From NCBI GenBank assembly GCA_028284945.1, contig JANQQJ010000036.1:47399-111398 (forward strand): a stretch of 64,000 nt of DNA, written 5' to 3'. The notes under the pieces were generated by a model. That model was given only the letters and a program-made list of their open reading frames with translations. It ran no database searches and had not been told where the DNA came from. The translations under genes and the position numbers were made by a program. This document shows, in pieces, positions 43,028 through 52,500 of the stretch (the stretch's first letter is position 1; the number at the start of each line of letters is the position of its first letter). The stretch is from Alphaproteobacteria bacterium (lineage in GTDB: Bacteria; Pseudomonadota; Alphaproteobacteria; SMXS01).

Positions 43028-44134
43028 CTAACTGGCCCAAAAATCATAGATCGGGTCGTTTGGCACTTTGTCACCGCGGGTTTTCAGATCGGCCAGCATG
43101 CCGTCTTCGCCCTGGTCGGTCGTGGGTTCGTTGGTTTCCCAATCCATGACGAAGGTCCGGTGGGTGCATTTCCATTCGCCATCGCGCTTTTCAAATCTGT
43201 CCAGGTACCGGCCGCCGACAAAGTTGTCGATATAGCCGCCGTTTTCGTCGGGCACTTTGCTGTAGGCGATCAGATAGGATTCCGAGATGGCATGGTCGCC
43301 ACGCACCTCGATCCATTCATTGGCGACATTATGCGACATGGCAGGCCGGTCAGCTGTGAAGCCGACGATCATCTCGGTGAACTCGGCCGCCGGCCCTTCA
43401 AAGACACCGACATTGACGGTCGCGCCGGGGTGCCACAGCGAGTCCAGCATCTCTTTGTCGCCCCGGTCGATATAGCGGGCCTGGCCCATAGTGATCGCGT
43501 GGATATCTTGTTTGGCCAGCGCTTCTTCGGCTTTGCGGATCAGATCGTTAGTCATAGCGGGTTCCTTGACGGGCATGCCGTCCATTTCAGATTGCCACTT
43601 TTTCAGCAGTTGATTGCCAGGGTCGGCCTCGCGGTTGCTGCCGCGATTGTGGACCGAGTTGTCGTAGCCGGGGTCGCCGGTCCCCGTGGCGGGCCATAGC
43701 ACATTCCAGTCCAGCACATAGGTCCGGTGAACCATGCGCCATTCTCCGGCGCGCTTTTCGTGCCGGTCCAGATAACGCCCACCATAGATCCTGTGGCCAT
43801 GGCCTGTTTCGCCCTGGTCCGGGGTATAGGCCCAGATATAGCTTTCGGATTTGGCTTTATCGCCATCCACCTCGATCCAGACATTGCTGGGCCGGTGCAG
43901 TGTAACAGGCTCATCTAACTCGCCGCTGCCCAGGATTGCGGCGAGGCCGGTCGCCGGCCCATCGTAGAATCCGTAATCGACGGAGGCACTAGCGTGATAG
44001 GCACTATTGACGATGGTCTCGTCCGACCTGTCGATACCGCGGCTATGGGTCGCGATGATCTTCGCAATATCGGCGTAATCGACAATCCGCTGAAGCGTGG
44101 CCTCAAGCGCCGCGCCGCTCTCAGCGTCGGTCAC
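43028..44134 (-). CDS. Tandem-fused double SnoaL/NTF2-like protein
   Basis: A protein of 368 aa made of two SnoaL-like domains (about 10-160 and 195-345). The repeat is evident: GGRYLDRHEKRAGEW...HRTYVLDW in the first half and GGRYLDRFEKRDGEW...HRTFVMDW in the second. A GTG start overlaps the stop of the upstream Rieske gene (GTGA), so the two are coupled. NTF2-like folds are also used by beta subunits of classical ring-hydroxylating dioxygenases, so a role together with the Rieske alpha subunit is possible but unproven. Confidence 0.85.
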   Translation of the reverse strand: MTDAESGAALEATLQRIVDYADIAKIIATHSRGIDRSDETIVNSAYHASASVDYGFYDGPATGLAAILGSGELDEPVTLHRPSNVWIEVDGDKAKSESYIWAYTPDQGETGHGHRIYGGRYLDRHEKRAGEWRMVHRTYVLDWNVLWPATGTGDPGYDNSVHNRGSNREADPGNQLLKKWQSEMDGMPVKEPAMTNDLIRKAEEALAKQDIHAITMGQARYIDRGDKEMLDSLWHPGATVNVGVFEGPAAEFTEMIVGFTADRPAMSHNVANEWIEVRGDHAISESYLIAYSKVPDENGGYIDNFVGGRYLDRFEKRDGEWKCTHRTFVMDWETNEPTTDQGEDGMLADLKTRGDKVPNDPIYDFWAS

Positions 44135-45453
44135 CGTCGGCCTTCGATATAGTCGTTCAGCACCTCATGGAAGCGCCGCACGCGGCTTTCCTGACCGCTT
44201 AATATGGCATCGGTATAGCCGCGCGAGTGAAATCCCGCCTGCTGGCCGATGGCGACGCTGAGGTCCTGGATCAGGAATGAGTCCATCATGTCGGGGATCG
44301 GCTGGCCGCTGCCATAGGGGACGAACTCGAACTCAGCCTCTTCCATCGGGCGTTCCCCGCAGATGGTCATCACCGTGTCCTGGCCTTCAATCCGGGGCAC
44401 GATGGCCCAATAGTCGAAGGTGCATTTCTCCGGGTCCGTCGGGTGCGGTTCGGTCCGGAAAAAATGCATGCCTTCGAACGTGGCTGTCAGGGTGACATTG
44501 GGGAACAAGGTGTGATGGAAATAGTCGGTCAACTCATTGTCGTCATAAGCCTCATAGTGTTTGAAGCCGCGTTCGGAACCGAGTTTGCGCATCTGTTCTT
44601 GTAGCGCGATCCGGCCATCGCGGGCCCGGCCTTCAAAGTCCGTTGGGTCCAGGTCCCAGGCCTGCAGCATGCCCGCCCAGACATCTTCAACCGCATTGGG
44701 AACGTCTGCGCGCATGGAGGGCTGTCCCAGCTCGATCATCCGGTTGTGCCCGTTGGGATAGGCCTCGAACACGGTGGCCTTGTAGTCTTCGTCCGTATTG
44801 GCGCGCAGTTGGGGGTGCACCGTCGGCAGGTGATAGGATTCATTGAAATTGTCAGAGGTAAACTTCCAGTTCGCATCGACATCGAATTGCCGCCAGATCA
44901 CGCGGACCCAGTCCTTGATCGGGCGATTGGCAAACAGGTCCGGGATCGGGTCCAGGAAATCCAGCAGGGCCGGCGCGTTGGGGTCCATCGAATACCAGAC
45001 GAAACCGCCCCAGGTGTCGCAGGGCACTTCCACCATCGACACGCGCCCGCAGGGGTCGCCGCCCTCAAAATCATCCGGGTCCTGCGCGTGTTTCAGCACG
45101 CCATCCGCGCCATAGACCCAACCGTGATAAGAACAGACGAAATCACCACTGCCTTCGCTTGACCAAGTCAGCCGGTTCCCGCGGTGGCGGCAGCTGTTAT
45201 AGAACGCGCGGATGCCGCCATTGGCCTGGCGGACCATGATGACGGATTCGCGCAGGAAATTGTGTACCACATAATCCCCGGTTTCCGGGATCTGGCTTTC
45301 CCGCCCGCCGACGTGCCAGACGCGGGTCCACATATGGTCCCATTCCTTCTGGGCGAACTCCTTTGAGTAATAGCGGTCGCCGGTAATGGGATCACCGCGC
45401 AGAAAGTTCGGATCGCCCGCATCGACCGGTGGTGTGCGCATGATGGTTGCCAT
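44131..45453 (-). CDS. Rieske non-heme iron oxygenase alpha subunit, Glu-bridged type
   Basis: A protein of 440 aa. Rieske centre C88-x-H90 / C107-x2-H110 (CSYHGW) and mononuclear iron site E205-x2-H208-x4-H213. Glu rather than Asp links the two metal sites, as described for carnitine monooxygenase CntA. It is a paralogue of the protein at 50678-52015 (both have RGDPITGDRYYS near the N-terminus and FHEVLNDY[IL]EGR at the C-terminus). Coupled to the downstream double-SnoaL gene. Possible demethylase or monooxygenase; substrate unknown. Confidence 0.94.
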   Translation of the reverse strand: MATIMRTPPVDAGDPNFLRGDPITGDRYYSKEFAQKEWDHMWTRVWHVGGRESQIPETGDYVVHNFLRESVIMVRQANGGIRAFYNSCRHRGNRLTWSSEGSGDFVCSYHGWVYGADGVLKHAQDPDDFEGGDPCGRVSMVEVPCDTWGGFVWYSMDPNAPALLDFLDPIPDLFANRPIKDWVRVIWRQFDVDANWKFTSDNFNESYHLPTVHPQLRANTDEDYKATVFEAYPNGHNRMIELGQPSMRADVPNAVEDVWAGMLQAWDLDPTDFEGRARDGRIALQEQMRKLGSERGFKHYEAYDDNELTDYFHHTLFPNVTLTATFEGMHFFRTEPHPTDPEKCTFDYWAIVPRIEGQDTVMTICGERPMEEAEFEFVPYGSGQPIPDMMDSFLIQDLSVAIGQQAGFHSRGYTDAILSGQESRVRRFHEVLNDYIEGRR

Positions 45454-45611
45454 GGTTATCTCCCCTGAACCCGAACTCCGGCCAGCATGCCACAGCCAGA
45501 AGGGGTGAGAAAACCGGAAAAAGTCACGCGTGCTGGACAGGCTGCCCCAAGCTCTGCAAGATTATGACCAGTTGAAGGGGCAGCCCAAGGTGGCGTTCAG
45601 GGGAGAGTTCA

Positions 45612-46631
45612 TTGCGGCACGGACTGGTGTTTTCAGGTGGTGGTACGACCATGCAGGAAATGGTCGCGCTTGCCAAACAAGCCGAAGATGCGGGCATCGA
45701 CTCGATCTATCTGTGCGAAGCGTGGCGCAGTGGCTTTGTCGGTCTGGCCGCAATCGCCATGGCGACGGAAAGGGTGGAGATCGGTCCCTATATCCTGAAC
45801 GCTTATGGGCGCTCGCCTTGGCTGACCGCGATGAGTGCGATTGACCTTGATGAGCTGAGTGGTGGGCGGCTGGTGCTCGGTATCGGAAGCGGCAACAAAC
45901 ACATCAATGAAGACTGGCAGGGCATTCCCCAGGAACGACCTTTGCGGAAAATGTCGGAATATATCGAGGTGCTGAAGCAGGCGATCAGCACGCCGGTCGG
46001 CGAGACAGTGCAATATGAAGGTGAAATGCACCAGATGAACTGGCCGCCTGCAGTGCCGCCGCACCGGCCCAGCATTCCAGTCTACCTGGCCGCGCTCTAT
46101 CCGAAAATGACCGCGGTGGCCGGGCGGGTGGCGGACGGCATCGCCCTGGGCGCTCTGCTTTCAGCGCCTTATGTGAAAGAGGTGATTTTGCCGCGCTTCC
46201 GTCAGGCGGCGGCGGAAACCGGGCGCGACCCGGATAGCCTGGGCGTCACCATGGCGCCCTTTGTGTCGGTGGGGCAAGATGGAGAGGCCGCACGGCAGGC
46301 GGCGCGCGAAGCCATCTGTCATCTGTACGCGCCGCTGCCACACCCCTATTACGATTATGTGCTGCGGGAACAGGGTTTCTCCAAAGCCGCTGATGCGGCG
46401 GCCAAATACGTCCCCGAAGGCCAGATGGAAAAGGCCATGGAAGCCTTTACCGACGACATTATCGATACAGTCACCATCAACGGCACGATTGAACAGGCCA
46501 GGGCACAGATCGACGCATTCGAAGGTGCGGTCGACCAGACTCTCTTCGTCAATGTGAACTACTCCGGCACCTCGCCAGAGGCGCTGCAGGCCGGCTTTCA
46601 GGAACTGATCGCGCTGGGAACATCGCAATGA
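45612..46631 (+). CDS. LLM class flavin-dependent oxidoreductase
   Basis: A luciferase-like TIM-barrel monooxygenase of 339 aa: RHGLVFSGGG N-terminus, W-R-S-G-F-V-G-L-A-A-I-A-M-A-T-E-R core, and GGRLVLGIGSGN. TTG start at 45612 with GGGGAGAG 5 nt upstream gives a family-like N-terminus. It uses reduced FMN (or F420) and O2. First of the operon LLM-VOC-Rieske-MFS, overlapping the VOC gene by 4 nt. Confidence 0.9.
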   Translation: MRHGLVFSGGGTTMQEMVALAKQAEDAGIDSIYLCEAWRSGFVGLAAIAMATERVEIGPYILNAYGRSPWLTAMSAIDLDELSGGRLVLGIGSGNKHINEDWQGIPQERPLRKMSEYIEVLKQAISTPVGETVQYEGEMHQMNWPPAVPPHRPSIPVYLAALYPKMTAVAGRVADGIALGALLSAPYVKEVILPRFRQAAAETGRDPDSLGVTMAPFVSVGQDGEAARQAAREAICHLYAPLPHPYYDYVLREQGFSKAADAAAKYVPEGQMEKAMEAFTDDIIDTVTINGTIEQARAQIDAFEGAVDQTLFVNVNYSGTSPEALQAGFQELIALGTSQ

Positions 46632-47152
46632 GCACGCTTTTTGGACCCTTTGTCCAACAGGGCTATATCGTGCCGGACCTGGACGCCGGGGTCGCCCATT
46701 GGGCAGCACGCGGCATTGGCCCATTCCTGGTTATTCCAAGTGTGCGGATCGCCGGCGCTCATTATGGCCGCGGGACCATGACCCATATCACGGCGGCCTT
46801 TGCCATGTCCGGCGATCAGCAGATCGAGCTGATCCAGCCGCATGAGGATACGGGCCCGAACATCTATAGCGACTATCTGGCGGAGCATCCGCAGGGCGGC
46901 ATGCAGCATTTGGCGGCCTGGAGCGATGATGTGGAGGGAGATCTGGCGCGCATTACCGAGGCGGGAGTCGACTATGTGCTGGCGCAACGGCACTACGGGA
47001 CCCATGCCTATATCGACCTGATGGACAGCCCCGGTGTGATGATCCAGCTGATGCCGACTCATCAGCGCTATCTCGACCTGTTCGAGAAGGCCGCTCAAGC
47101 GGCTGTCGATTGGGACGGCAGTGACCCGGCCCGGCCAGTCGACTGGGATTAA
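46628..47152 (+). CDS. VOC (glyoxalase/extradiol-type) family protein
   Basis: A protein of 174 aa with paired beta-alpha-beta-beta-beta modules. It is of the glyoxalase_4 type seen as G-Y-I-V-P-D-L-D-A-G-V near the start, H in MTHITAAFAM, and H in GGMQHLAAW as candidate metal ligands. Coupled to the LLM gene (ATGA). VOC proteins act as dioxygenases, isomerases, lyases or resistance binders; the role here is unknown. Confidence 0.87.
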   Translation: MSTLFGPFVQQGYIVPDLDAGVAHWAARGIGPFLVIPSVRIAGAHYGRGTMTHITAAFAMSGDQQIELIQPHEDTGPNIYSDYLAEHPQGGMQHLAAWSDDVEGDLARITEAGVDYVLAQRHYGTHAYIDLMDSPGVMIQLMPTHQRYLDLFEKAAQAAVDWDGSDPARPVDWD

Positions 47153-47193
47153 GAGTTTTCACCTTTTGAGCGGTATTGATAACGGAGGATCTG

Positions 47194-48588
47194 ATGAGCA
47201 GTGCGGCACTTGATGAGCTGAAACCGGGGGAGGCCCGTTTTCCGGGGCCGAGTACCCGAGAGGTCATTTTATCTGAAGGCGATGACATTCCCCCCGCGCT
47301 GGTTGAGGAGTGCTATGAATTTCTCGGCGACGAGGAAATTCCGTATCACCGCTATACCAGCCGGGATTTCTTCCAGCAGGAAGTTGAGAAGATGTGGCCC
47401 AAGGTCTGGCAATGGGCCTGCCGGGTTGAACATATTCCCGAGGTTGGGGACAACTATGTCTATGACGTTGGGCCGTATTCCATTCTGGTGGTCCGGCATG
47501 GCGAAGGGCCGGAGGATATCAAGGCCTATCATAATTCCTGCCTGCATCGCGGCACACAGCTGAAGCCGTCGCACAGCACCGGCAATTCACCCAAATTGCG
47601 CTGCCCGTTCCATGGTTGGGAGTGGAACCTGGACGGCACGGTGAATGAAATTCCCTGCCGCTGGGATTTTCCCAAAGTCACCGACGCTGAGTTCGGATTG
47701 CCGGAAGTGAAGGTCGGGCTTTGGGGTGGCTTCATCTTCATCAATATGGATCCGGACTGCGAGCGTCTTGAGGACTACCTCGGGCCGATGATGGAACATT
47801 TCGCGGGCCGCTGGGACGTGTCGAAACGGTATGTCGCACTGCATGTCCAGAAAACCTTACCAGCCAATTGGAAGGCGTGTCTGGAAGCCTTCATTGAGGC
47901 CTATCACTCACTGGAGACCCACTATCAGAGCAAGGAAACCTCGGGATCCTTGTTTGCTCAATATGATGTCTTCACCGACAAGGTGAATCGCTTTGTCCAT
48001 ACACGCGGCTATCCAACGCCGGAATATCGGGCGCTGCAGACGGAGGAGGAACTGCTGAAAAAAATCGCCCCCCATCTGGCGGGCACGCCGATCCCCGAAG
48101 GCAAGTCCGCGCGGCATGTGGTGGCCAACCATCTGCGCGAAACCATGAGTGAACAATACGGCGTCGATCTGTCGATCTATAGCGACAGTGAGATGCTGGA
48201 CTCCATCGAATATACGTTGTTCCCCAACATGTTCCTGTTTCCCGGTGTCGGCCTGCCGATGGTCTATCGATTCCGGCCCAACGGCATGGACCCGGACAGC
48301 GCGATTTTCGATCTGCTGTTCCTGCGGCCGCTTGCGGATGGTGCTGAGGCGCCGGAAGCGCCCGAACCGTTCAAGGTCGGGATTGCGCAATCCTATCGCG
48401 ATGCGCCAGGCATCGATCCCGTCTTGGGCGCGATCTATGACCAGGATACCGGGAACCTGGAGATGCAGCAGCGCGGTTACAAAGCAGCTTTATCAGCAGG
48501 CGTCAAAACCGGCCAGACGCTGGGCAATTACCAAGAGGTACGAATACGCCGTATGCATATGACTCTAGACCAGTATCTGAACGCCTGA
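47194..48588 (+). CDS. Rieske non-heme iron oxygenase alpha subunit, Glu-bridged type
   Basis: A protein of 464 aa. Rieske centre C116-x-H118 / C137-x2-H140 (CPFHGW). Mononuclear iron site E235-x2-H238-x4-H243 (EAYHSLETH), again with Glu as the linking residue. ATG at 47194 with GGAGG upstream. It is more distant from the other Rieske proteins here and has an N-terminal extension of about 35 residues. It is followed after 9 nt by an MFS carrier, suggesting the operon imports and oxidises one compound. Confidence 0.94.
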   Translation: MSSAALDELKPGEARFPGPSTREVILSEGDDIPPALVEECYEFLGDEEIPYHRYTSRDFFQQEVEKMWPKVWQWACRVEHIPEVGDNYVYDVGPYSILVVRHGEGPEDIKAYHNSCLHRGTQLKPSHSTGNSPKLRCPFHGWEWNLDGTVNEIPCRWDFPKVTDAEFGLPEVKVGLWGGFIFINMDPDCERLEDYLGPMMEHFAGRWDVSKRYVALHVQKTLPANWKACLEAFIEAYHSLETHYQSKETSGSLFAQYDVFTDKVNRFVHTRGYPTPEYRALQTEEELLKKIAPHLAGTPIPEGKSARHVVANHLRETMSEQYGVDLSIYSDSEMLDSIEYTLFPNMFLFPGVGLPMVYRFRPNGMDPDSAIFDLLFLRPLADGAEAPEAPEPFKVGIAQSYRDAPGIDPVLGAIYDQDTGNLEMQQRGYKAALSAGVKTGQTLGNYQEVRIRRMHMTLDQYLNA

Positions 48589-48597
48589 CCACAGCCG

Positions 48598-49968
48598 GTG
48601 GTGTCATCCAGATCGAATGACGGGAAACTGACGAAGAAGACTTTGTTCTTCTTTGGCTTGACCGAAATGCCCCTGCAGGTGGCGATTGTCCCGATCGTCA
48701 CATTTATTCCCAACTATTATGTCCAGGATCTGGGTTTAAGCGCAGCCCTGGTCGGGCTCGCGATGGGTATATCGCGCCTGTTTGATGGCATTACAGATCC
48801 GTTGATCGGCTATTTCAGCGACCGGACGCAGTCCCGTTGGGGTCGCCGCCGGATCTGGATGATTGCTGGTGTGCCGCTGGCGATGCTGGGGGCCTATATG
48901 GCGTTCTTCCCGGGCCCCGAACCCACGGTCGCCTATCTGTTCTGGTGGATGCTGGTGCTGTGGCTTGGCTGGACGATGATCTTCATCCCCTATTACGCCT
49001 GGGCCGCCGAACTGACGCCGGACTATAACGAGCGCTCCATGGTGACAGGATGGCGCACGGCGCTGGGCCTGGTCGCTAACGTAGTCTCCAAAATCATTCC
49101 GACCGTGGCGCTTGTTTATTTCGGCTATGGCGGCACGCCGGCTGTGGTCACCATGATCGGTTTGATGCTCCTGTTTCTGTTGCCCACAACTGTGGGGCTG
49201 ACATCTGCCATGGTCCCGGAATCAACCGCGCCGCCACCCAAAAGCACGCCGGTTTGGGCGGGCCTTCGGATCATGATGCGCAATGGACCCTTCAAGCGTT
49301 TGATCGCGGCCTTTTTCGTCAATTATCTGGGGACCGCGATTTCCACCGCAACGATTGTCTTCTTTATCCGCGGCGTGCTGGGAGAGGAGAAGGCCGGTAT
49401 CGCGATCCTGCTGGCCTATTATCTGGTCAGCTTGTGCAGTATTCCGTTCTGGGTCTGGATTTCGACGCGTATTGGAAAACACCGCGCCTGGTGTTCGGCG
49501 CTGATTGCGTTTGCCTGCATCAATCCGCTCTATTTTTTCCTCGGTCCGGGGGATGTGATGTGGATGATCCCGATCATCGCCATGACCGGGTTTTGCGGGG
49601 GCACATTTCACACCATGACCAATTCGATGAAGGCTGACGTGATCGACCTGGACACGCTTCAGTCCGGTGAAAACCGCGCGGGACTCTATTTCGCGACATG
49701 GTCGCTGGCGATCAAGGCCGCCCTGGTGTTGGGTCCAATCGTTGGCCTGGGGTTGCTGGGGCTATTTGGTTATGAGTCTGCGCCCGGTCTGGTGGAAGAC
49801 CCGGTACAGCGGCTGGTGCTTCAATGTGTCTTTATCCTCGGGCCGCCAATCTTTTTTACCGCTGCGGCTGCGATCGCCTGGAACTACCCGATCACAGAGG
49901 CACGCCATATCCGGCTTCGCGATGCTCTGAAGCGGCGTCAAGCCCGGCGGCTTGCCACAGCCGAATAG
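48598..49968 (+). CDS. MFS transporter (GPH-like cation symporter)
   Basis: A protein of 456 aa with 12 predicted membrane helices. F-D-G-I-T-D-P-L-I-G-Y-F-S-D-R-T and S-R-W-G-R-R-R (helix 2-3 loop) are the signatures of the glycoside-pentoside-hexuronide (GPH/MFS_2) branch. The start is uncertain (GTG at 48598 or 48601). As the last gene of the LLM-VOC-Rieske unit it probably imports their substrate. It is convergent with the NTF2-like gene. Confidence 0.88.
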   Translation: MVSSRSNDGKLTKKTLFFFGLTEMPLQVAIVPIVTFIPNYYVQDLGLSAALVGLAMGISRLFDGITDPLIGYFSDRTQSRWGRRRIWMIAGVPLAMLGAYMAFFPGPEPTVAYLFWWMLVLWLGWTMIFIPYYAWAAELTPDYNERSMVTGWRTALGLVANVVSKIIPTVALVYFGYGGTPAVVTMIGLMLLFLLPTTVGLTSAMVPESTAPPPKSTPVWAGLRIMMRNGPFKRLIAAFFVNYLGTAISTATIVFFIRGVLGEEKAGIAILLAYYLVSLCSIPFWVWISTRIGKHRAWCSALIAFACINPLYFFLGPGDVMWMIPIIAMTGFCGGTFHTMTNSMKADVIDLDTLQSGENRAGLYFATWSLAIKAALVLGPIVGLGLLGLFGYESAPGLVEDPVQRLVLQCVFILGPPIFFTAAAAIAWNYPITEARHIRLRDALKRRQARRLATAE

Positions 49969-49969
49969 G

Positions 49970-50530
49970 TCAGGCGGTTTCCAGCGAAACCGGTTGCGGC
50001 TCGTCTTCCGGCGCCAGTTTTTCGAGCTTTTCAAAAGGGTTGGAGCCGAAAAAGATATCTTCGCCGACCAGCTTGCCGTCCGGGTCGGCGGGCCACACGG
50101 TCAGCAGATGTGCTGAGCCGACATATTTGGCGTTGGCGTCCACCGGCTCACCACCCACGTCGGTGATGCCTGCTGCCAGGATCGCCTCGCCGGAATAGGC
50201 ATTGCGCAAGGTGCCTTCGGTAATCACGCCATTGTCGTCGGCGAAGATACGCTCGACATTGAATTCGAACAGGTTGCCGCCAGCGGCGATCATCTGTGAA
50301 TAAAAGCTATGCACGGCTTCACGGCCCTTCGGTCCGTTTTCCGGCCCTGTTCCCCACATATGATATTGCGGTTCTGCCGTCAGGGTGGCCATCAACCCAT
50401 CCAGATCGCCGCAGACTTCGGTCTTCATGTGATCGCGGACTTCCTTGAGCAGCTGTTTCGGGCGCGGGCGGGTTTCTGCTTCATATGCTTTTTCAACCGC
50501 GGCCCAGGTCTTCCTCGGGTCGATTTTCAT
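49970..50530 (-). CDS. SnoaL/NTF2-like protein
   Basis: A protein of 186 aa with an NTF2-like core (about 25-150): a helix with LLKEVRDHMKTEVCGDLDGLMATL, HMWGTGP and the K-G-R-E-A-V-H-S-F-Y segment. The ATG at 50530 is used because GGAGACC precedes it; the longer frame crosses the divergent Rieske promoter. It faces away from the Rieske gene at 50678 and shares a 147-bp promoter region with it. Confidence 0.85.
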   Translation of the reverse strand: MKIDPRKTWAAVEKAYEAETRPRPKQLLKEVRDHMKTEVCGDLDGLMATLTAEPQYHMWGTGPENGPKGREAVHSFYSQMIAAGGNLFEFNVERIFADDNGVITEGTLRNAYSGEAILAAGITDVGGEPVDANAKYVGSAHLLTVWPADPDGKLVGEDIFFGSNPFEKLEKLAPEDEPQPVSLETA

Positions 50531-50677
50531 ATCCGGTCTCCTGTTTTTGGACGCCAAACCTAAGGCAGCGGTGCATGGCCGCGCAAGCCGCGGAATGGTG
50601 ATTGGACCCGGACTTGCGCCACCCGCCAGACTCCCCCGATAATGGGCTGGCAACGAACAGGGGTGGGGAGACCGCTG

Positions 50678-52015
50678 ATGGGACAGGCTGAAACACATCC
50701 ATTGACCATGGACGGGCACGATCCGCGTAATCTGCGCGGTGATCCGATTACCGGCGACCGCTACTATTCACCCGAATTCGCCCAGCGCGAATGGGATCAC
50801 ATGTGGACCAAGATCTGGCATGTGGCCGGGCGCCGCAATCAATTGGCCGAAGCTGGGGACTATATCGTCCATGATTTCCTGCAGGAGTCTGTCTTCATTG
50901 TACTGCAGGACGATGGCTCGCTGAAAGGCTTCTACAATTCATGCGGTCACCGGGGGCAGCGGCTGGTTTGGGAGACCTCGTCATCTGATGGTTTTGCCTG
51001 CCCCTATCACGGCTGGGTCTGGGGGGTTGATGGCGTTCTGGCCTCGCTGCCGGATCAGGATGATTTTCCGCAGGGCGACCCTTGCGGCAAGCTCAAGTTG
51101 AAAGAAGTACAGGTTGATTGCTGGGGCGGGTTTATCTGGTATTCGATGGACCCGGACGCCGAGCCGCTGCTCGATTATCTGGAGCCGATGCCGGAAATCT
51201 ATAAGAACTATCCGATGGAGTCCGCCGTCCGGGTGTCCTGGTACCGGATCGAGCTCAACACCAATTGGAAGTTTGCGACCGACAATTTCGTTGAGTCCTA
51301 CCATACACGAACGGCGCACCCGCAGGTGCCGGCCTGGATCGATCAGGATTACTGGACATCGCGGCTGGAAATGTTCCCGCGCGGTCATGGCCGCACCGTA
51401 CAGCCATTGCGCCCGTCTTTACGGGACCGCCTGCCCGAAGGCGAGCCGTTGCCCTTCGATGACATTCTGCGTGAATGGGATATTGATCCCGACCAATATC
51501 CGGATTTTGAAACCAAGGTGCAGCAAGGCTGGCTGGACCTGAAAGCGCAGCGGCGCAAGCTGGGGCCGGCGAGGGGCCATACGCACTATGCACAGATGAA
51601 TGATGAGGAAATCACCGACAGCCCGCATACGGTGATTTTCCCCAATGTGACGATCTCCTTCCTGCCGGATGAGATGATCTTCTTCCGTACCGAACCGCAC
51701 CCGGACGATCCCAACAAATGCAGCTTTGATCTGTGGTCGCTAGTGTTTCCGATTGAGGGGACGACCGAGGTCGAGGCCGGGATGGTCGGGCAAAAGAAGA
51801 TCGAAGAAGCTGAGCTGATCGAGCGCGTGTTCGATGGCGGGAAAGGCGTGCCGGAACTGAAGGACTCAATCGTCTTTCAGGACATGATGCTGGCCGAGGG
51901 GCAGCAGCGTGGTCTGCGCTCCCGCGGCTATGAAGATGCCTATCTCGCTGCGCAAGAAACCCGTGTCCGGTTCTTCCACGAAGTGCTCAATGACTACCTG
52001 GAAGGCCGGAAGTAA
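50678..52015 (+). CDS. Rieske non-heme iron oxygenase alpha subunit, Glu-bridged type
   Basis: A protein of 445 aa, paralogue of the protein at 44131-45453. Rieske centre C89-x-H91 / C108-x2-H111 and mononuclear iron site E206-x2-H209-x4-H214 (ESYHTRTAH). ATG at 50678 preceded by GGGGAGA; the earlier in-frame start at 50642 lacks a good ribosome site. Divergent from a SnoaL-like gene and convergent with the secreted-protein array. Substrate unknown. Confidence 0.94.
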   Translation: MGQAETHPLTMDGHDPRNLRGDPITGDRYYSPEFAQREWDHMWTKIWHVAGRRNQLAEAGDYIVHDFLQESVFIVLQDDGSLKGFYNSCGHRGQRLVWETSSSDGFACPYHGWVWGVDGVLASLPDQDDFPQGDPCGKLKLKEVQVDCWGGFIWYSMDPDAEPLLDYLEPMPEIYKNYPMESAVRVSWYRIELNTNWKFATDNFVESYHTRTAHPQVPAWIDQDYWTSRLEMFPRGHGRTVQPLRPSLRDRLPEGEPLPFDDILREWDIDPDQYPDFETKVQQGWLDLKAQRRKLGPARGHTHYAQMNDEEITDSPHTVIFPNVTISFLPDEMIFFRTEPHPDDPNKCSFDLWSLVFPIEGTTEVEAGMVGQKKIEEAELIERVFDGGKGVPELKDSIVFQDMMLAEGQQRGLRSRGYEDAYLAAQETRVRFFHEVLNDYLEGRK

Positions 52016-52020
52016 AAGCG

Positions 52021-52476
52021 TTAGTCAGGATTGAGCAGAATGTCGACTTCACCACCCAGCCCGCCATACAGCTCATGGTCAGAGGTCGTGTTGTGTCGCC
52101 TGATCTCGGCATAGCCGTACTTGGTATCGCAGATCCACATGCCGCAGCTGGACAAGTCAATCTTGAGTCTGACCAACAGATAGTCACTGCCTTTACAGAT
52201 CATCACATAGCGGGTTCGGCTGGCACTGCCCTTAAACGGCGGGCCGATCGAAATCGGGGTTGTATGCCCGCTGTCATACCACTGGGTTCCTGACGACAGG
52301 CATTCGCTGTTGGACGACGGCTCACCGGTGGTGGTGTGAAACTTCCAGCTTGTGGCCCTGGTTTTCCAGTCGCCGTCCCACAGTGACATCTCGATCACGG
52401 CAACGGCGCTGGCGGTGCCCGGCAGGGCCAGCAGCCCGAAGCCAAGCAGCGCCGCGTAGAGCGTCTTTCTCATCAT
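52021..52476 (-). CDS. Secreted small protein, family A (four-Cys), member 1
   Basis: A protein of 151 aa with a clear Sec signal (cleavage after LPGTASA, residue 24). The mature part is about 127 aa with the four family-A cysteines: SEC, MIC, SSC, WIC. Shared blocks are GDW near the start, PPF-x-G in the middle, TRYV-x-x-CK, and the C-terminal end V-D-I-L-L-N-P-D. It is the last of three family-A genes transcribed leftward from 53441. No match to a known family is recognised. The Cys pairs and beta-rich pattern suggest a disulfide-stabilised extracellular or periplasmic domain. Confidence 0.85.
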   Translation of the reverse strand: MMRKTLYAALLGFGLLALPGTASAVAVIEMSLWDGDWKTRATSWKFHTTTGEPSSNSECLSSGTQWYDSGHTTPISIGPPFKGSASRTRYVMICKGSDYLLVRLKIDLSSCGMWICDTKYGYAEIRRHNTTSDHELYGGLGGEVDILLNPD

Positions 52477-52500
52477 CGGCTTAGCCCTTCGCGCCGATGA

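Noticed and set aside
43028..44134. Calling the double-SnoaL protein a dioxygenase beta subunit
   Set aside because: The fold is shared, but beta subunits are single-domain and I see no specific beta-subunit signature, so only an analogy is proposed.
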